From Streptococcus pneumoniae (lineage in GTDB: Bacteria > Bacillota > Bacilli > Lactobacillales > Streptococcaceae): a stretch of DNA of 64,000 bases. The number at the start of each line of letters is the position of its first letter. Within the stretch, counting starts at the first letter, position 1. A program made the translations under genes and the position numbers. Shown here piece by piece: positions 55,983 to 64,000 of this stretch. The stretch is taken from the NCBI GenBank assembly GCA_040719455.1, contig JBFDTN010000001.1:1-64000 (forward strand), in the 5' to 3' direction. The notes under the pieces were generated by a model that ran no database searches, had not been told where the DNA came from, and saw only the letters and a program-made list of their open reading frames with translations.

Positions 55983-55991
55983 TGGTAAAAT
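55983..55991 (+). promoter_or_regulatory. Promoter of the xpaC-telA operon
   Basis: Extended -10 TG-G-TAAAAT about 80 nt before xpaC. Confidence 0.55.
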
Positions 55992-56072
55992 AATAGCAAC
56001 GACTCTTGGCATGCTTTGACGAGTGAAGCAGAGTTGGCTGGGAGTTTACTGGATAGAAATGGATGAGCGTAT

Positions 56073-56882
56073 ATGGCAAAAAGAGGAAAATCTTCGTTTA
56101 ATGGCTGGACCTTGTTAGCTTTGCTGTTTGTATTAGGCTTCATTGTGCAGTATTTTATTCCGATAGTGGTTGTGCTAGGTTTAGCTGGGACGGGTTATTA
56201 TTTCTTTAAAAGAAATCAAACCAACCAGCAGGTCTCGCTAACGATGCAAGTGGATGAGCTCAAAAAGCTAATTGCAAGCACAGATCGTAAGATTCATCGC
56301 TTAGATCAGTATAAGAAAGAAGATTCTGAGCGCTATATTGCCTTAGCAGGGGAAGTAGAAGGACAGTTAGCGATTATTGAGGATAAAACTCAGCGTTTGC
56401 AGACAGAGATTGAACCAGCAGTTGTCAAGCGGATTTTTGATAAGATTGATGAGGTGCGTGAAGAGATTTCTCTGAGTAGAGCTGAGTTAGAAGAAACTCA
56501 TAAAACGCCTTCTTTCAAGGATTTACCAGAGGATGTTCAACAAATTATCCGCAATATTAAAATTGATCACAAAGCTATTACAGAGAAAATTGAGCAGTCA
56601 GAAAGTGGAAATAAGGAAGAGCTGATGGCTGTTCATCATATGCAAATGGAGCGGTTTGAAGATATTTTAGAAGGCTATCAAAAGATGCTTGAAGCACCAA
56701 AGAATTATTATCATGCGAAAGAGCGTTTGGAAGCTGCAGTGTCTGCGATGAAACAGTTTGATTTGGATTTAGATGAAACGCTCAAGCAGCTCAATGAAGC
56801 CGATATGCGAGATTTTGATATTAGTTTGCGGATTATCAAGCACAAGACAAGAGAAGAAGATAAAGGAGATAGCCATGAGTGA
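56073..56882 (+). CDS. xpaC: XpaC-like 5-bromo-4-chloroindolyl phosphate hydrolysis family membrane protein
   Basis: A 269-residue protein with two N-terminal membrane helices (about 12-28 and 30-47) and a long cytoplasmic helical, coiled-coil region (50-260). It matches the XpaC family, named for a phosphatase-like phenotype in Bacillus but without a visible phosphatase active site. It overlaps telA by 8 nt, and the two families are usually adjacent. The actual role is unknown; a membrane partner for TelA is a reasonable inference. Confidence 0.75.
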   Translation: MAKRGKSSFNGWTLLALLFVLGFIVQYFIPIVVVLGLAGTGYYFFKRNQTNQQVSLTMQVDELKKLIASTDRKIHRLDQYKKEDSERYIALAGEVEGQLAIIEDKTQRLQTEIEPAVVKRIFDKIDEVREEISLSRAELEETHKTPSFKDLPEDVQQIIRNIKIDHKAITEKIEQSESGNKEELMAVHHMQMERFEDILEGYQKMLEAPKNYYHAKERLEAAVSAMKQFDLDLDETLKQLNEADMRDFDISLRIIKHKTREEDKGDSHE

Positions 56883-58137
56883 TGGATTTAACTTTGATAT
56901 TGATCAAATTGCAGCAAGTAGCCTAAGTAAGACAGACCAGACGACTGAAATTATCTCAAGTACGGTAGATGATAAGCCTCAGTCGCTCTCCTTTTTTGAA
57001 AAGTTAAAACCTGAGCAGCAAGCAGCGATTGCAAGTAAAGCTCCAGCGCTTTTGGGGCAATTTGTGAGTGACCAAAATGCTCTTTTAGACTTTGGACAAG
57101 GAGCAGTTGAGGAGGTCAATCAGACTGTCAATCGGATTTTGGCAGAGCAAAAGAAATTAGAACTCCCAGAAGTAGATGAGCTTTTACTTCAAACCAATCG
57201 AGAATTGAATGGATTTGTGGCCAAATACAAAGATGCCAAGCCAGCAGAGTTGGAAAAGAAACCCAATCTCTTGCAAAAATTATTCCGACAAGGGAAAAAT
57301 AGTCTCCAAGAACTTTACTTTGATTCGAAGAATATCGAGCAAAAGATGGATTCAATGGCAGCGACAGTGGTCAAGCAGGAAGAAAGTTTGATTCGAAATA
57401 TTGTATCTGCTGAGATGTTGATTGAAGATAATACCAAATCTATTGAGAACTTGGTGGGGGTGATTTCTTTTGTGGAAGCTATTCAGCAAGAGGCGACAAC
57501 ACAAGCCGTGACTTTACAAGAGCAGATAGCTTTGCTTGATACGACGACGGTGGATTATCAAGTCAAGTCGCAGGATTTAGCTCGAATGACGGAGGTTATC
57601 AATACCTTGGAGCAACAGCATACAGAGTATGTTAGCCGCCTGTATGTGGCTTGGGCAACGACACCGCAGATGAGAAATCTCGTCAAAGTATCGTCTGATA
57701 TGCGCCAGAAACTGGGCATGCTCCGTCGCAATACTATTCCAACCATGAAGCTCTCCTTAGCTCAGCTCGGTATGCTCCAGCAGTCTGTTAAATCAGGTAT
57801 GACGGCTGACGCCATTGTTAATGCTAATAATGCAGCTTTGCAGCTCTTAGCTGAGACCAGCAAGGAAGCTATTCCGAGTCTTGAAAAATCGGCCCAAAGT
57901 CCAACGATGACCGTAGATTCTGTAACCAAGCTAGCAGAAAGCCTTGTCGCACAGAATCAAGGCATTATTGCAGCTATTGAAAATGGTCGCAGACAACGTC
58001 AGCAACTAGAGTCAGCTGTTATCAAATCAGCTGAGGTCATCAATGACTCTGTGAAGTTGCGGGATCAAAAAATTATTTCTGCTCTGTTGAACGAAGGAAA
58101 AGAAGTTCAAAAAGAAATTACAGATGAGGACATCTAA
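56875..58137 (+). CDS. telA: TelA/toxic anion resistance family protein
   Basis: A soluble coiled-coil protein of 420 residues in the TelA (KlaA) family, first linked to tellurite resistance and later to cell-envelope stress and nisin tolerance in other firmicutes. Family segments include KLARQGKNSL-like LFRQGKNSLQEL (about 140), the LIEDNTKSIENLVGVI region (about 180) and LAESLVAQNQGIIAAIENG near the C-terminus. The ATG at 56875 follows AAAGGAGA and overlaps the xpaC stop by 8 nt; a longer frame from 56773 lies inside xpaC and is rejected. Confidence 0.87.
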   Translation: MSDGFNFDIDQIAASSLSKTDQTTEIISSTVDDKPQSLSFFEKLKPEQQAAIASKAPALLGQFVSDQNALLDFGQGAVEEVNQTVNRILAEQKKLELPEVDELLLQTNRELNGFVAKYKDAKPAELEKKPNLLQKLFRQGKNSLQELYFDSKNIEQKMDSMAATVVKQEESLIRNIVSAEMLIEDNTKSIENLVGVISFVEAIQQEATTQAVTLQEQIALLDTTTVDYQVKSQDLARMTEVINTLEQQHTEYVSRLYVAWATTPQMRNLVKVSSDMRQKLGMLRRNTIPTMKLSLAQLGMLQQSVKSGMTADAIVNANNAALQLLAETSKEAIPSLEKSAQSPTMTVDSVTKLAESLVAQNQGIIAAIENGRRQRQQLESAVIKSAEVINDSVKLRDQKIISALLNEGKEVQKEITDEDI

Positions 58138-58206
58138 CCATAAGAAAAAAGGGGGAGTGAGAAGGCTCAAGAGTCTCACTTCCTTTCTTGCTAAAGAAGG
58201 AGAGAG

Positions 58207-59016
58207 ATGACGAGAAAAAGTGAGTGGTCTGCGATTGAGAAGCAGCTAGGCAAGATGAGCCTAGGAAAAAAAGAGAAGATTACAAAAGAGAAAAAACGGC
58301 AGAAAGTTCAATTAAAGATGGGAATTGCCCTTCTTAGTGTGATTGCAGTTGGTACAATTTATATGATGAGCCATGAGACGCAGCTTTCAAGTGAGCCAGA
58401 AACAGAGTTTGACTATTTCAAAACAGTGGATTTTTATGAAGAGGATCAGTTTCCTTTTACCTTGGAAAACTTGGAAACATTGAAATTGAGCGATGGGCAA
58501 ACAAAAGGGATGACTAAACAGGAGTTCATATCTCAATTTGGACAACCTGTTAAAGAAGATAGGGTAGAGGATTCTAGTATTTCTCTGACTTATCTAACAA
58601 ATATATATACGCAGAATTTTCGTTCGGTAAGTGCTACTTTTCAGAAGAGGGATGATAAATATTATCTTGTTGGAGTAACGGCTACAAATGTAAGAAGTAG
58701 TCAGTTTCCGGTGGATTTATCAAAAGAAAGTTTAAGTGAAGAACTGCTAAAAACTCGTCGCGAGGCAGTTGATTCCTTTGTGCTAGGAGATAGGGGAACA
58801 TCCTATCCTGAAATTGTAGAAAAAATAGGGACTCCTGAGCGCGTGTTCATTTCTTTTAGTAAGTGGTCTGGACTGGAAACAAGACTTGAAGTTGAGATTG
58901 GCTATCGAGTATATACTGAAAGATTGGAGCAGGAATTGGTAAGTTTGAAACTTCTACGTCAAAAAGACGGGGTTTGTCGGTTAGCATCTAAAAAATACTC
59001 TAAGGAGATAAGATGA
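58207..59016 (+). CDS. Single-pass membrane protein with two SmpA/BLIP-like repeats (paralogue 1)
   Basis: A 269-residue hypothetical protein: basic cytoplasmic N-terminus (1-37), one membrane helix (about 38-55), then an extracellular region with two copies of a repeat, MTKQEFISQFGQPVKED (about 101) and SYPEIVEKIGTPERV (about 199). The x-EF/EI-xxxFGxP pattern resembles SmpA/OmlA or BLIP-like folds, which mediate protein-protein contacts. It starts 69 nt after telA behind an AAGGAGAG ribosome site and overlaps the next gene by 4 nt. I do not recognise a characterised homologue. Confidence 0.7.
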   Translation: MTRKSEWSAIEKQLGKMSLGKKEKITKEKKRQKVQLKMGIALLSVIAVGTIYMMSHETQLSSEPETEFDYFKTVDFYEEDQFPFTLENLETLKLSDGQTKGMTKQEFISQFGQPVKEDRVEDSSISLTYLTNIYTQNFRSVSATFQKRDDKYYLVGVTATNVRSSQFPVDLSKESLSEELLKTRREAVDSFVLGDRGTSYPEIVEKIGTPERVFISFSKWSGLETRLEVEIGYRVYTERLEQELVSLKLLRQKDGVCRLASKKYSKEIR

Positions 59017-59774
59017 AAAAGAAACGGAAAAGTGATTGGGACATCATTCTTCAAGATTTAGAGACAGTATCTAGTAAGCAACAAGCTAGGCTATCTAGGA
59101 AGCCAGATTTCTTTTCTAAGAGAAGTAATTGGTTGTGGGGAGCGGCTTTGATCTGCCTATGTATTTTTCTCTATCAAGCTTCTATAGGAGACCTTGTAGA
59201 ACCTTCAAAAGCACAAAGAACGACTGATTGGACCTTGGAGGAGGTAGAAAAGTTACAAGTGAGGACAGGGTCTATAAATGGCACTTCTTTAAAGACGATC
59301 CTTAAAAAATATGGTAAGCCCACAAAAGAAGAAATGGGAGTTTATAAGACCTTATGGTATCAAGGCAGTGACCTAGCAAATGGGGTTGAGATGGACTTTT
59401 ATAAAATTGATAATCAGTATTATTTAGAAAACTATGATGGGGCTGTGAAGAGCAGTCAGATAAAGGTTAAGGAAGTAAATTTAGATCAGAGACCACTCCC
59501 TCCTCTATCTATTTCTGAAAAAGAATTTGAGGCACTTAAGATATCAGGCGCAGATCGAACAACCTATGATGAAGTGAGTAGAAAATTCGGTCTTCCGGAT
59601 AGCTATTCGATTCGAGTGAGCAACTACGCTACGTTAGGCAAAGACATCCATCTTGATGTAGGCTATCGTGGAAGTGAAGGGGAAAATGAGCATGTTCGTG
59701 TCTTTTTAGAGTTTACTAAGAAAGAAGAGGAAGAGTATCGTTTATCTGAAAAACAGCGAGTTGTGGATAACTAA
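59013..59774 (+). CDS. Single-pass membrane protein with two SmpA/BLIP-like repeats (paralogue 2)
   Basis: A 253-residue protein with the same plan as its upstream neighbour: basic N-terminus, membrane helix (about 39-55), then two extracellular repeats, TSLKTILKKYGKPTKEE (about 90) and TTYDEVSRKFGLPDSYS (about 186), spaced as in the first. The two genes probably arose by duplication and diverged. ATGA overlap couples their translation. Function is unknown; their operon with xpaC and telA suggests an envelope-stress role. Confidence 0.7.
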   Translation: MKKKRKSDWDIILQDLETVSSKQQARLSRKPDFFSKRSNWLWGAALICLCIFLYQASIGDLVEPSKAQRTTDWTLEEVEKLQVRTGSINGTSLKTILKKYGKPTKEEMGVYKTLWYQGSDLANGVEMDFYKIDNQYYLENYDGAVKSSQIKVKEVNLDQRPLPPLSISEKEFEALKISGADRTTYDEVSRKFGLPDSYSIRVSNYATLGKDIHLDVGYRGSEGENEHVRVFLEFTKKEEEEYRLSEKQRVVDN

Positions 59775-59786
59775 GATGTGGATAGG

Positions 59787-59824
59787 AGAAGTAGATTTTT
59801 AAAAGAAAATCTGCTTCTATTTTT
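59787..59824 (+). terminator. Terminator of the xpaC-telA operon
   Basis: A 12-bp stem with one G-U pair (59787-59798 with 59807-59818) and five T. Confidence 0.82.
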
Positions 59825-59836
59825 GTGTTTTATGTA

Positions 59837-59872
59837 AAAAGCCTATGAAATCGTTGATTTCAAGGCTTTTTT
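59837..59872 (+). terminator. Second hairpin terminator in tandem
   Basis: An interrupted 15-bp stem (59837-59852 with 59856-59870) with a 3-nt loop and six T, 13 nt after the first terminator. Confidence 0.8.
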
Positions 59873-60332
59873 CTTATTTGATATTGCTTTTGGGGCAAAA
59901 TGTTAAAACTTTAGATTATTGAGCTTTTGTATGAGTTCATCGCCCATTTTGTTAGTAGGGACTCAAAGCATATTTATAAGTGATTAGCTTTTTATTGTAG
60001 TAATATAGCAGATTGATTTTGTGATTGTTGTATTTTCTCCATTTTCCTATATAGAGGTTCTTATATCGTTCAAAAAGCTATATGTGTCACGATTATGCTC
60101 TTCCATCCACATTGCTTTTCCCTGTACTCTGAGTTATCAGATTTTGAGAGTGCAAGGATTGTTTATTCTATAGTTTTGGAATCAATATGTTTTTCTAATT
60201 TAGTAAATGGTTTATTTGTGAAAAATTCTAATTTTTGTTTTTCCCCGTTTAGTTTGATAGGTATTCTTCTTACAAAGAATAAATTGGCAAGAAAGCTACT
60301 AATTTTAAACAATAAACGAATTAAATCAAAAT
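59873..60332. other. AT-rich intergenic region with a doubtful 79-codon frame
   Basis: About 460 bp, clearly more AT-rich than its surroundings. The only frame (60095-60334, plus strand) starts MLFHPHCFSLY, has no ribosome site, and gives a product rich in Phe, Leu, Ser and Lys that looks like translated AT-rich DNA. I do not call it a gene. It may be the remnant of a decayed gene or a transferred fragment. Confidence 0.45.
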
Positions 60333-60372
60333 AAAAAGGACTTGGTCCTGCAGAATACAGAACTAAATCCTT
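60333..60372 (-). terminator. queA terminator
   Basis: An 11-bp stem with G-U pairs (60336-60346 with 60362-60372), followed on the minus strand by T residues. Confidence 0.78.
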
Positions 60373-60430
60373 GAAATCATTATTTCTCTAACTTTTTGGG
60401 TATTATTTAAGTATCAGATAGAGTGTGTTG

Positions 60431-61459
60431 TCATTCTACAAACATGGCATCGCCAAAGCTGAAGAAGCGGTAGCGTTCAAGAATGGCGTGTTCATAAGTA
60501 GCAAGGGTCAATTCACGTCCTAAGAAGGCAGAGACGAGCATGACGAGCGTTGATTTTGGTAGATGGAAATTGGTTGAAAAAGCATCGACAATCTGCCATT
60601 CATAACCTGGCTTGATAAAGATATTGGTCCATCCTGAGTCTGCTTGGATATCGCCGTTAAATTTATTTCCAATAGTCTCTAAGGTCCGAATTGATGTAGT
60701 TCCGACAGCGACAATGCGACCACCTGCAGCTTTGACTTCTCGAAGCGTCCTAGCAGCTTCTTCTGACAAGTGGTAGAATTCCGAATGCATCTCGTGTTCA
60801 TCAAGGTTATCCACAGATACTGGGCGAAAAGTTCCAAGACCGACATGTAAGGTTAGATAGACCAATTTCACACCTTTTTGTTCGATTTTATGAAGTAAGT
60901 CTTGGGTAAAGTGGAGTCCAGCAGTAGGTGCGGCGGCAGAGCCATTTTCCTTAGCATAGACGGTCTGGTAACGTTCACGGTCTTCTAGTTTTTCATGGAT
61001 ATAAGGAGGGAGTGGCATTTCTCCTAGGCTTTCCAAGACTTCAAGGAAAATTCCTTGGTAGTCAAAGCGGACAATCCGACCGCCATGCTCAAGTTCTTCA
61101 ATGATGGTAGCGCTCAAGCGTCCATCGCCAAAAGAAACACGACTGCCTACCCGCAAGCGTTTGGCTGGTTTGGCAAGTACTTCCCACTCATCACCTTGGG
61201 TATTTTTCAAGAGCAGGAGTTCCACATGGCCACCTGTGTCTGGCTTTTCGCCGTAGAGTCTGGCAGGCAGCACGCGCGTATTGTTCATGACCAAGGCATC
61301 TCCAGGATTTAGATGGTCAATAATATCATCAAAATGTTGGTCATCCATTTCCCCAGTGTCCTTGTTTACACTCAAGAGCCGAGAGGCATCTCGTTGTTCT
61401 AAAGGAGTTTGAGCAATTAGCTCTTCAGGTAAATCAAAGTCAAAATCTGCAGTATTCAT
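60431..61459 (-). CDS. queA: S-adenosylmethionine:tRNA ribosyltransferase-isomerase QueA
   Basis: Transfers and isomerises ribose from SAM onto 7-aminomethyl-7-deazaguanine in tRNA, the penultimate step to queuosine. The 342-residue protein begins [17 protein letters not shown] and carries the family motifs [11 protein letters not shown] (about 58), PTAGLHFT (about 178), and [11 protein letters not shown] (about 203). An AAAGGA ribosome site lies 8 nt before the ATG. It is monocistronic. Confidence 0.96.
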   Translation of the reverse strand: MNTADFDFDLPEELIAQTPLEQRDASRLLSVNKDTGEMDDQHFDDIIDHLNPGDALVMNNTRVLPARLYGEKPDTGGHVELLLLKNTQGDEWEVLAKPAKRLRVGSRVSFGDGRLSATIIEELEHGGRIVRFDYQGIFLEVLESLGEMPLPPYIHEKLEDRERYQTVYAKENGSAAAPTAGLHFTQDLLHKIEQKGVKLVYLTLHVGLGTFRPVSVDNLDEHEMHSEFYHLSEEAARTLREVKAAGGRIVAVGTTSIRTLETIGNKFNGDIQADSGWTNIFIKPGYEWQIVDAFSTNFHLPKSTLVMLVSAFLGRELTLATYEHAILERYRFFSFGDAMFVE

Positions 61460-61558
61460 ATCGTTCCTTTCCGAGTCAGATGGTCTGTTGTGTCAGTACT
61501 TCATATCTAGGTTAGATGTCGTGGCTGGTTTCAGCGGTGTATGTAGAGAAAGAAATTC

Positions 61559-61738
61559 CTACCTTGCCTGTGTTAAAATCACCCAGAGAAAATAGGCACA
61601 AGCTAAAAAAGGCAGGCTAAACAAGAGTCCACCGATGACAAACAAGACGCGTCTTACAAGCTTAAAAGCAGTAAGGACGGTCGCAAAAAGGAGACAGGCA
61701 GCTCCTAGGATAAATAAAACCAGTAATTGAACTAACAT
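61559..61738 (-). CDS. Small two-helix membrane protein
   Basis: A 59-residue frame (starts MLVQLLVLFILGAACLLFAT, ends LTQAR) with two hydrophobic helices (about 3-20 and 32-52) flanking a basic LVRR turn, which predicts a hairpin with the turn in the cytoplasm. The -10 TATAAT is 6 nt upstream of the ATG with GGAGCT between, the same layout as three other genes in this window. No family is recognised, but promoter, start and composition look real. Confidence 0.65.
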   Translation of the reverse strand: MLVQLLVLFILGAACLLFATVLTAFKLVRRVLFVIGGLLFSLPFLACAYFLWVILTQAR

Positions 61739-61744
61739 AGCTCC

Positions 61745-61753
61745 ATTATATCA
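61745..61753 (-). promoter_or_regulatory. Extended -10 promoter abutting the small membrane protein gene
   Basis: Minus strand: TG-A-TATAAT, hexamer 61745-61750, then GGAGCT and ATG. The -35 is weak. Confidence 0.65.
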
Positions 61754-61912
61754 TAAAATCTGCTAAGTTTTTGACAGGATCAATCTTTATTTAGTCCTTA
61801 ATCAATGACTTTTAAGATGAAACCGCTCAACATTTGTTCGATGATCATTTTGAGAAGTGCTACCATAGATTTTCTTACCTTCATTTTTAACAGAGAAATC
61901 CTCGAAAATTGC

Positions 61913-61941
61913 TTGACAAAAATTGGTCTATACCATACAAT
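61913..61941 (+). promoter_or_regulatory. nagB promoter
   Basis: TTGACA (61913-61918), 17-nt spacer, TACAAT (61936-61941): a near-consensus promoter. Confidence 0.85.
61924..61935 (+). promoter_or_regulatory. NagR (YvoA-type) operator in the nagB promoter
   Basis: TGGTCTATACCA, a near-palindrome of the GntR-family NagR dre type, fills the spacer between -35 and -10. It predicts repression relieved by glucosamine-6-phosphate or N-acetylglucosamine-6-phosphate. Confidence 0.78.
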
Positions 61942-61970
61942 AAAAGTAAGGAAACTCAAGGAGGTTTATC

Positions 61971-62678
61971 ATGAGAATTATTCAGGTAGAAAATCAAGTA
62001 GAAGGCGGACGTGTAGCCTTTGAACTGCTCAAAGAAAAGTTAGCGAGTGGTGCTAAAACGATCGGTTTAGCCACAGGAAGCAGCCCGCTGGAATTTTACA
62101 AGGAAATTCGAGAGAGTGATTTAGATTTATCCGATTTAATCAGTGTCAATTTGGATGAATACATGGGATTAGATGGAGAAAATGATCAGTCGTATCGCTA
62201 TTTTATGCAAAAAAATCTGTTTGATGAAAAGCCTTTTAAGGAGAGCTTTTTGCCAAATGGTAAGGCAGAAAATATTGATGAAGAAGTGGTTCGTTACAAT
62301 AGTTTGCTAAAAGAGCATCCAGTAGATTTCCAAGTCTTGGGTATTGGAACCAATGGGCATATTGGATTTAACGAGCCAGGAACGCCTTTTGATAGCCAAG
62401 TTCATGCAGTTGAATTGACAGAGTCAACCATCCAGGCTAACAGCCGATTTTTTGACAAGATTGAGGATGTGCCGACGCAGGCGATTTCCATGGGGATTGC
62501 CAATATCTTGAGTGCTAAATCCATTGTCTTGTTTGCTTATGGAGCATCAAAAGCTTATGCTATTGCTGGTATGGTTGATGGTCCGATCACAGAAGAATTA
62601 CCAGCAAGTAGCCTTCAAAACCATGACGATGTTGTGATTATTGCAGATAAAGCAGCCTTGAGTGGTTTGAAACATTAA
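61971..62678 (+). CDS. nagB: Glucosamine-6-phosphate deaminase
   Basis: Converts glucosamine-6-phosphate to fructose-6-phosphate and ammonia, the entry of amino sugars into glycolysis. The 235-residue enzyme has the family motifs [14 protein letters not shown] (about 34), [10 protein letters not shown] (about 58-67, catalytic aspartate), and [14 protein letters not shown] (about 123-136, catalytic histidine). The ATG follows AAGGAGG by 7 nt. It is monocistronic, with a NagR box in its promoter. nagA is not in the window. Confidence 0.96.
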   Translation: MRIIQVENQVEGGRVAFELLKEKLASGAKTIGLATGSSPLEFYKEIRESDLDLSDLISVNLDEYMGLDGENDQSYRYFMQKNLFDEKPFKESFLPNGKAENIDEEVVRYNSLLKEHPVDFQVLGIGTNGHIGFNEPGTPFDSQVHAVELTESTIQANSRFFDKIEDVPTQAISMGIANILSAKSIVLFAYGASKAYAIAGMVDGPITEELPASSLQNHDDVVIIADKAALSGLKH

Positions 62679-62685
62679 GTAATAG

Positions 62686-62708
62686 GGGCAGGAAATTCCT
62701 GCTCTTTT
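62686..62708 (+). terminator. Terminator after nagB
   Basis: GGGCAGG (62686-62692) pairs with CCTGCTC (62698-62704) with one G-U pair, followed by four T. Confidence 0.72.
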
Positions 62709-62811
62709 CTATGATTCTAGTAAGTTTTTAGGCAGATCATCAAAAGAGGGGCGAATTCTCTTTTATTTTATGATATACTAGAAAAGAAGTAGAAATATGA
62801 GGAGAAATGCC

Positions 62812-64000
62812 GTGAAAAAAGTCTTAGCCTTTTTATCTGTTTTGCTCTTATTGTTAGCACCTGTTAGTGCTAGTAGCGATGAGTTGATGGACATTACTCG
62901 AGAGAGTTACCCTAATGCACAGGAAATCAATCGTCCTAAGTCTTCCTTGGTCTTAGATGCGAATACAGGAGATATTGTTTGGCAGGATAATATTGACGAG
63001 ATAAGAGATCCTGCAAGTATGAGTAAGCTCATGACGCTCTACTTAGTATTTGAAGCCATTAAAGAAGGACGCTTATCACTTGATACGGTCATTACGGCGA
63101 CCGCGACAGACCAAGCTATCTCAAAAATTTATGAAATTTCCAACAATAATATCGTAGCTGGCGTTGATTATACGGTTTCAGAACTGATTACCATGACTGC
63201 TGTTCCATCCTCAAATGTGACAACAGTGATGTTGGCTAACTATCTATCAGATTATGATGCAGATGCCTTTTTGGACAAGATGAATGCCAAGGCTAAAGAA
63301 TTAGGCATGACTAACACCAAGTGGTTTAATGCGAGTGGTGCTGCTGCCATTGCTTTCAAAGGCTACTACACCCCTTACCAATATGACAATTATTCAGCCA
63401 ATCAAACCACTGCGCGTGATATGGGGATTTTAGGCTATTATTTCATCAAAAATCATCCAGAGATTTTAAACTTTACTAAAGATGCAGTGGTGACGGTTAA
63501 AGAGGGGACTCCATACGAAGAAACCTTTGAGACCTATAATTACTCTCTTCCAGGCGCTAAGTATGAGCTTGAGGGAGTAGATGGTCTGAAAACAGGGTCA
63601 AGCCCTGAGGGAGCATTTAACTATATCGCAACCATCAAGCGAGGGGAACAGCGTTTTGTCTGTGTGATTATGGGTGTTGGGGACTGGTCAGATCAAGACG
63701 GTGAGTATTACCGCCATCCTTTTGGCAATGCTTTGATGGAAAAAGCCTTTAAGGATTATGATTATAAGAAAGTCTTCTCAGCGGGCGATCAAGACATCAA
63801 CGGCAAGACCTATAAATTGTCAAAAGATTTCTATGCGACTGTTAAAAAAGGAGCTGAGCCAAAGGTTCTCGTCGAAAATGATAGGCTAAAGGTTGAAAAT
63901 GGTCTTGAAACAGTTTCTTCAACAATTTCAGATGGTGAAAAAGTTGAGCCAGCAGAGACAGGTCTAAAAAGAGCTGCGAAGCAAATTATCACTCAGCCTA
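62812..64000 (+). CDS. dacA: D-alanyl-D-alanine carboxypeptidase (DacA/PBP3), partial
   Basis: Trims the terminal D-alanine of peptidoglycan stem peptides at the outer membrane surface. The gene runs off the window after about 396 codons. The start is GTG at 62812 behind GAGGAGA; it begins a signal peptide (KKVLAFLSVLLLLLAPVSA). The serine-hydrolase motifs are all present: SxxK in DPASMSKLM (about 65), SSN in VPSSNVTT (about 135), and KTG in GLKTGSSPEG (about 260). The C-terminal beta domain and membrane anchor are outside. Confidence 0.93.
   Translation, partial: MKKVLAFLSVLLLLLAPVSASSDELMDITRESYPNAQEINRPKSSLVLDANTGDIVWQDNIDEIRDPASMSKLMTLYLVFEAIKEGRLSLDTVITATATDQAISKIYEISNNNIVAGVDYTVSELITMTAVPSSNVTTVMLANYLSDYDADAFLDKMNAKAKELGMTNTKWFNASGAAAIAFKGYYTPYQYDNYSANQTTARDMGILGYYFIKNHPEILNFTKDAVVTVKEGTPYEETFETYNYSLPGAKYELEGVDGLKTGSSPEGAFNYIATIKRGEQRFVCVIMGVGDWSDQDGEYYRHPFGNALMEKAFKDYDYKKVFSAGDQDINGKTYKLSKDFYATVKKGAEPKVLVENDRLKVENGLETVSSTISDGEKVEPAETGLKRAAKQIITQP

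Noticed and set aside
60095..60334. 79-codon frame in the AT-rich interval
   Set aside because: No ribosome site, no family resemblance, composition as expected from translated AT-rich DNA.
1..64000. CRISPR arrays, tRNA or rRNA genes, prophage
   Set aside because: No regularly spaced short repeats, no recognisable tRNA or rRNA sequence, and no phage structural or integrase genes were seen.

Overview
The window is a low-GC Firmicute chromosome segment, most consistent with a viridans-type Streptococcus. The support is a lysine-type MurE (DDPN motif), a trehalose PTS with TreR, a YSIRK-like LPXTG-anchored pullulanase, DUF1827/DUF1797/DUF1803 proteins, ClpE with a CtsR operator, a NagR box at nagB, and a gene order (clpE, DUF1797, amino-acid ABC transporter, folD, nnrD) that I recall from pneumococcus. 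The species cannot be fixed from this sequence alone. No rRNA, tRNA, CRISPR array or prophage was recognised.

Layout. (1) 1-4.6 kb: an ISL3-family insertion sequence abuts the 3' end of a DUF1827 gene, followed by a NUDIX hydrolase and clpE, all on the minus strand. (2) 4.8-10.8 kb: DUF1797, an amino-acid ABC permease/ATPase pair, folD-nnrD, a CNNM/HlyC membrane protein, a frameshifted small gene and a probable bacteriocin-immunity-like protein. (3) 10.8-20.7 kb: a carbohydrate block with treR divergent from treP-treC, then pflA and a 1330-residue cell-wall pullulanase. (4) 20.9-23.7 kb: an M3 oligopeptidase and manganese-dependent pyrophosphatase. (5) 23.7-31.1 kb: an accessory island holding a dead type III restriction-modification operon. 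An IS1182-family element lies between a promoter and mod, an IS982-family element with a 7-bp target duplication interrupts mod, and res carries an in-frame stop. (6) 31.1-46.3 kb: DUF1803, murE, a MurJ-type flippase, a PfkB kinase, a methyltransferase/GIY-YIG pair, an osmoprotectant ABC transporter, a P-type ATPase, an acyltransferase, a frameshifted DJ-1 gene and an AI-2E-family permease. (7) 46.8-55.5 kb: the conserved xseA-xseB-ispA-tlyA-argR-recN-phosphatase run with overlapping genes, then degV, hup, a Fur/PerR regulator and gpmA. (8) 56-64 kb: an xpaC-telA operon with two related single-pass membrane proteins, then queA, a tiny membrane protein, nagB and the start of a D,D-carboxypeptidase gene.

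Several genes work together. TreP imports and phosphorylates trehalose and TreC hydrolyses it; a cre box overlaps the treP promoter. Pullulanase is preceded by a LacI-type operator. MurE, the flippase and the carboxypeptidase act on peptidoglycan. xseA to recN combines DNA repair, isoprenoid synthesis and RNA methylation.

The main unexplained signals are four genes with a -10 hexamer exactly 6 nt before the ATG (apparent leaderless starts), a three-copy intergenic repeat family of about 200-380 bp, and several probable pseudogenes recognisable from reading frames that resume after a lesion.
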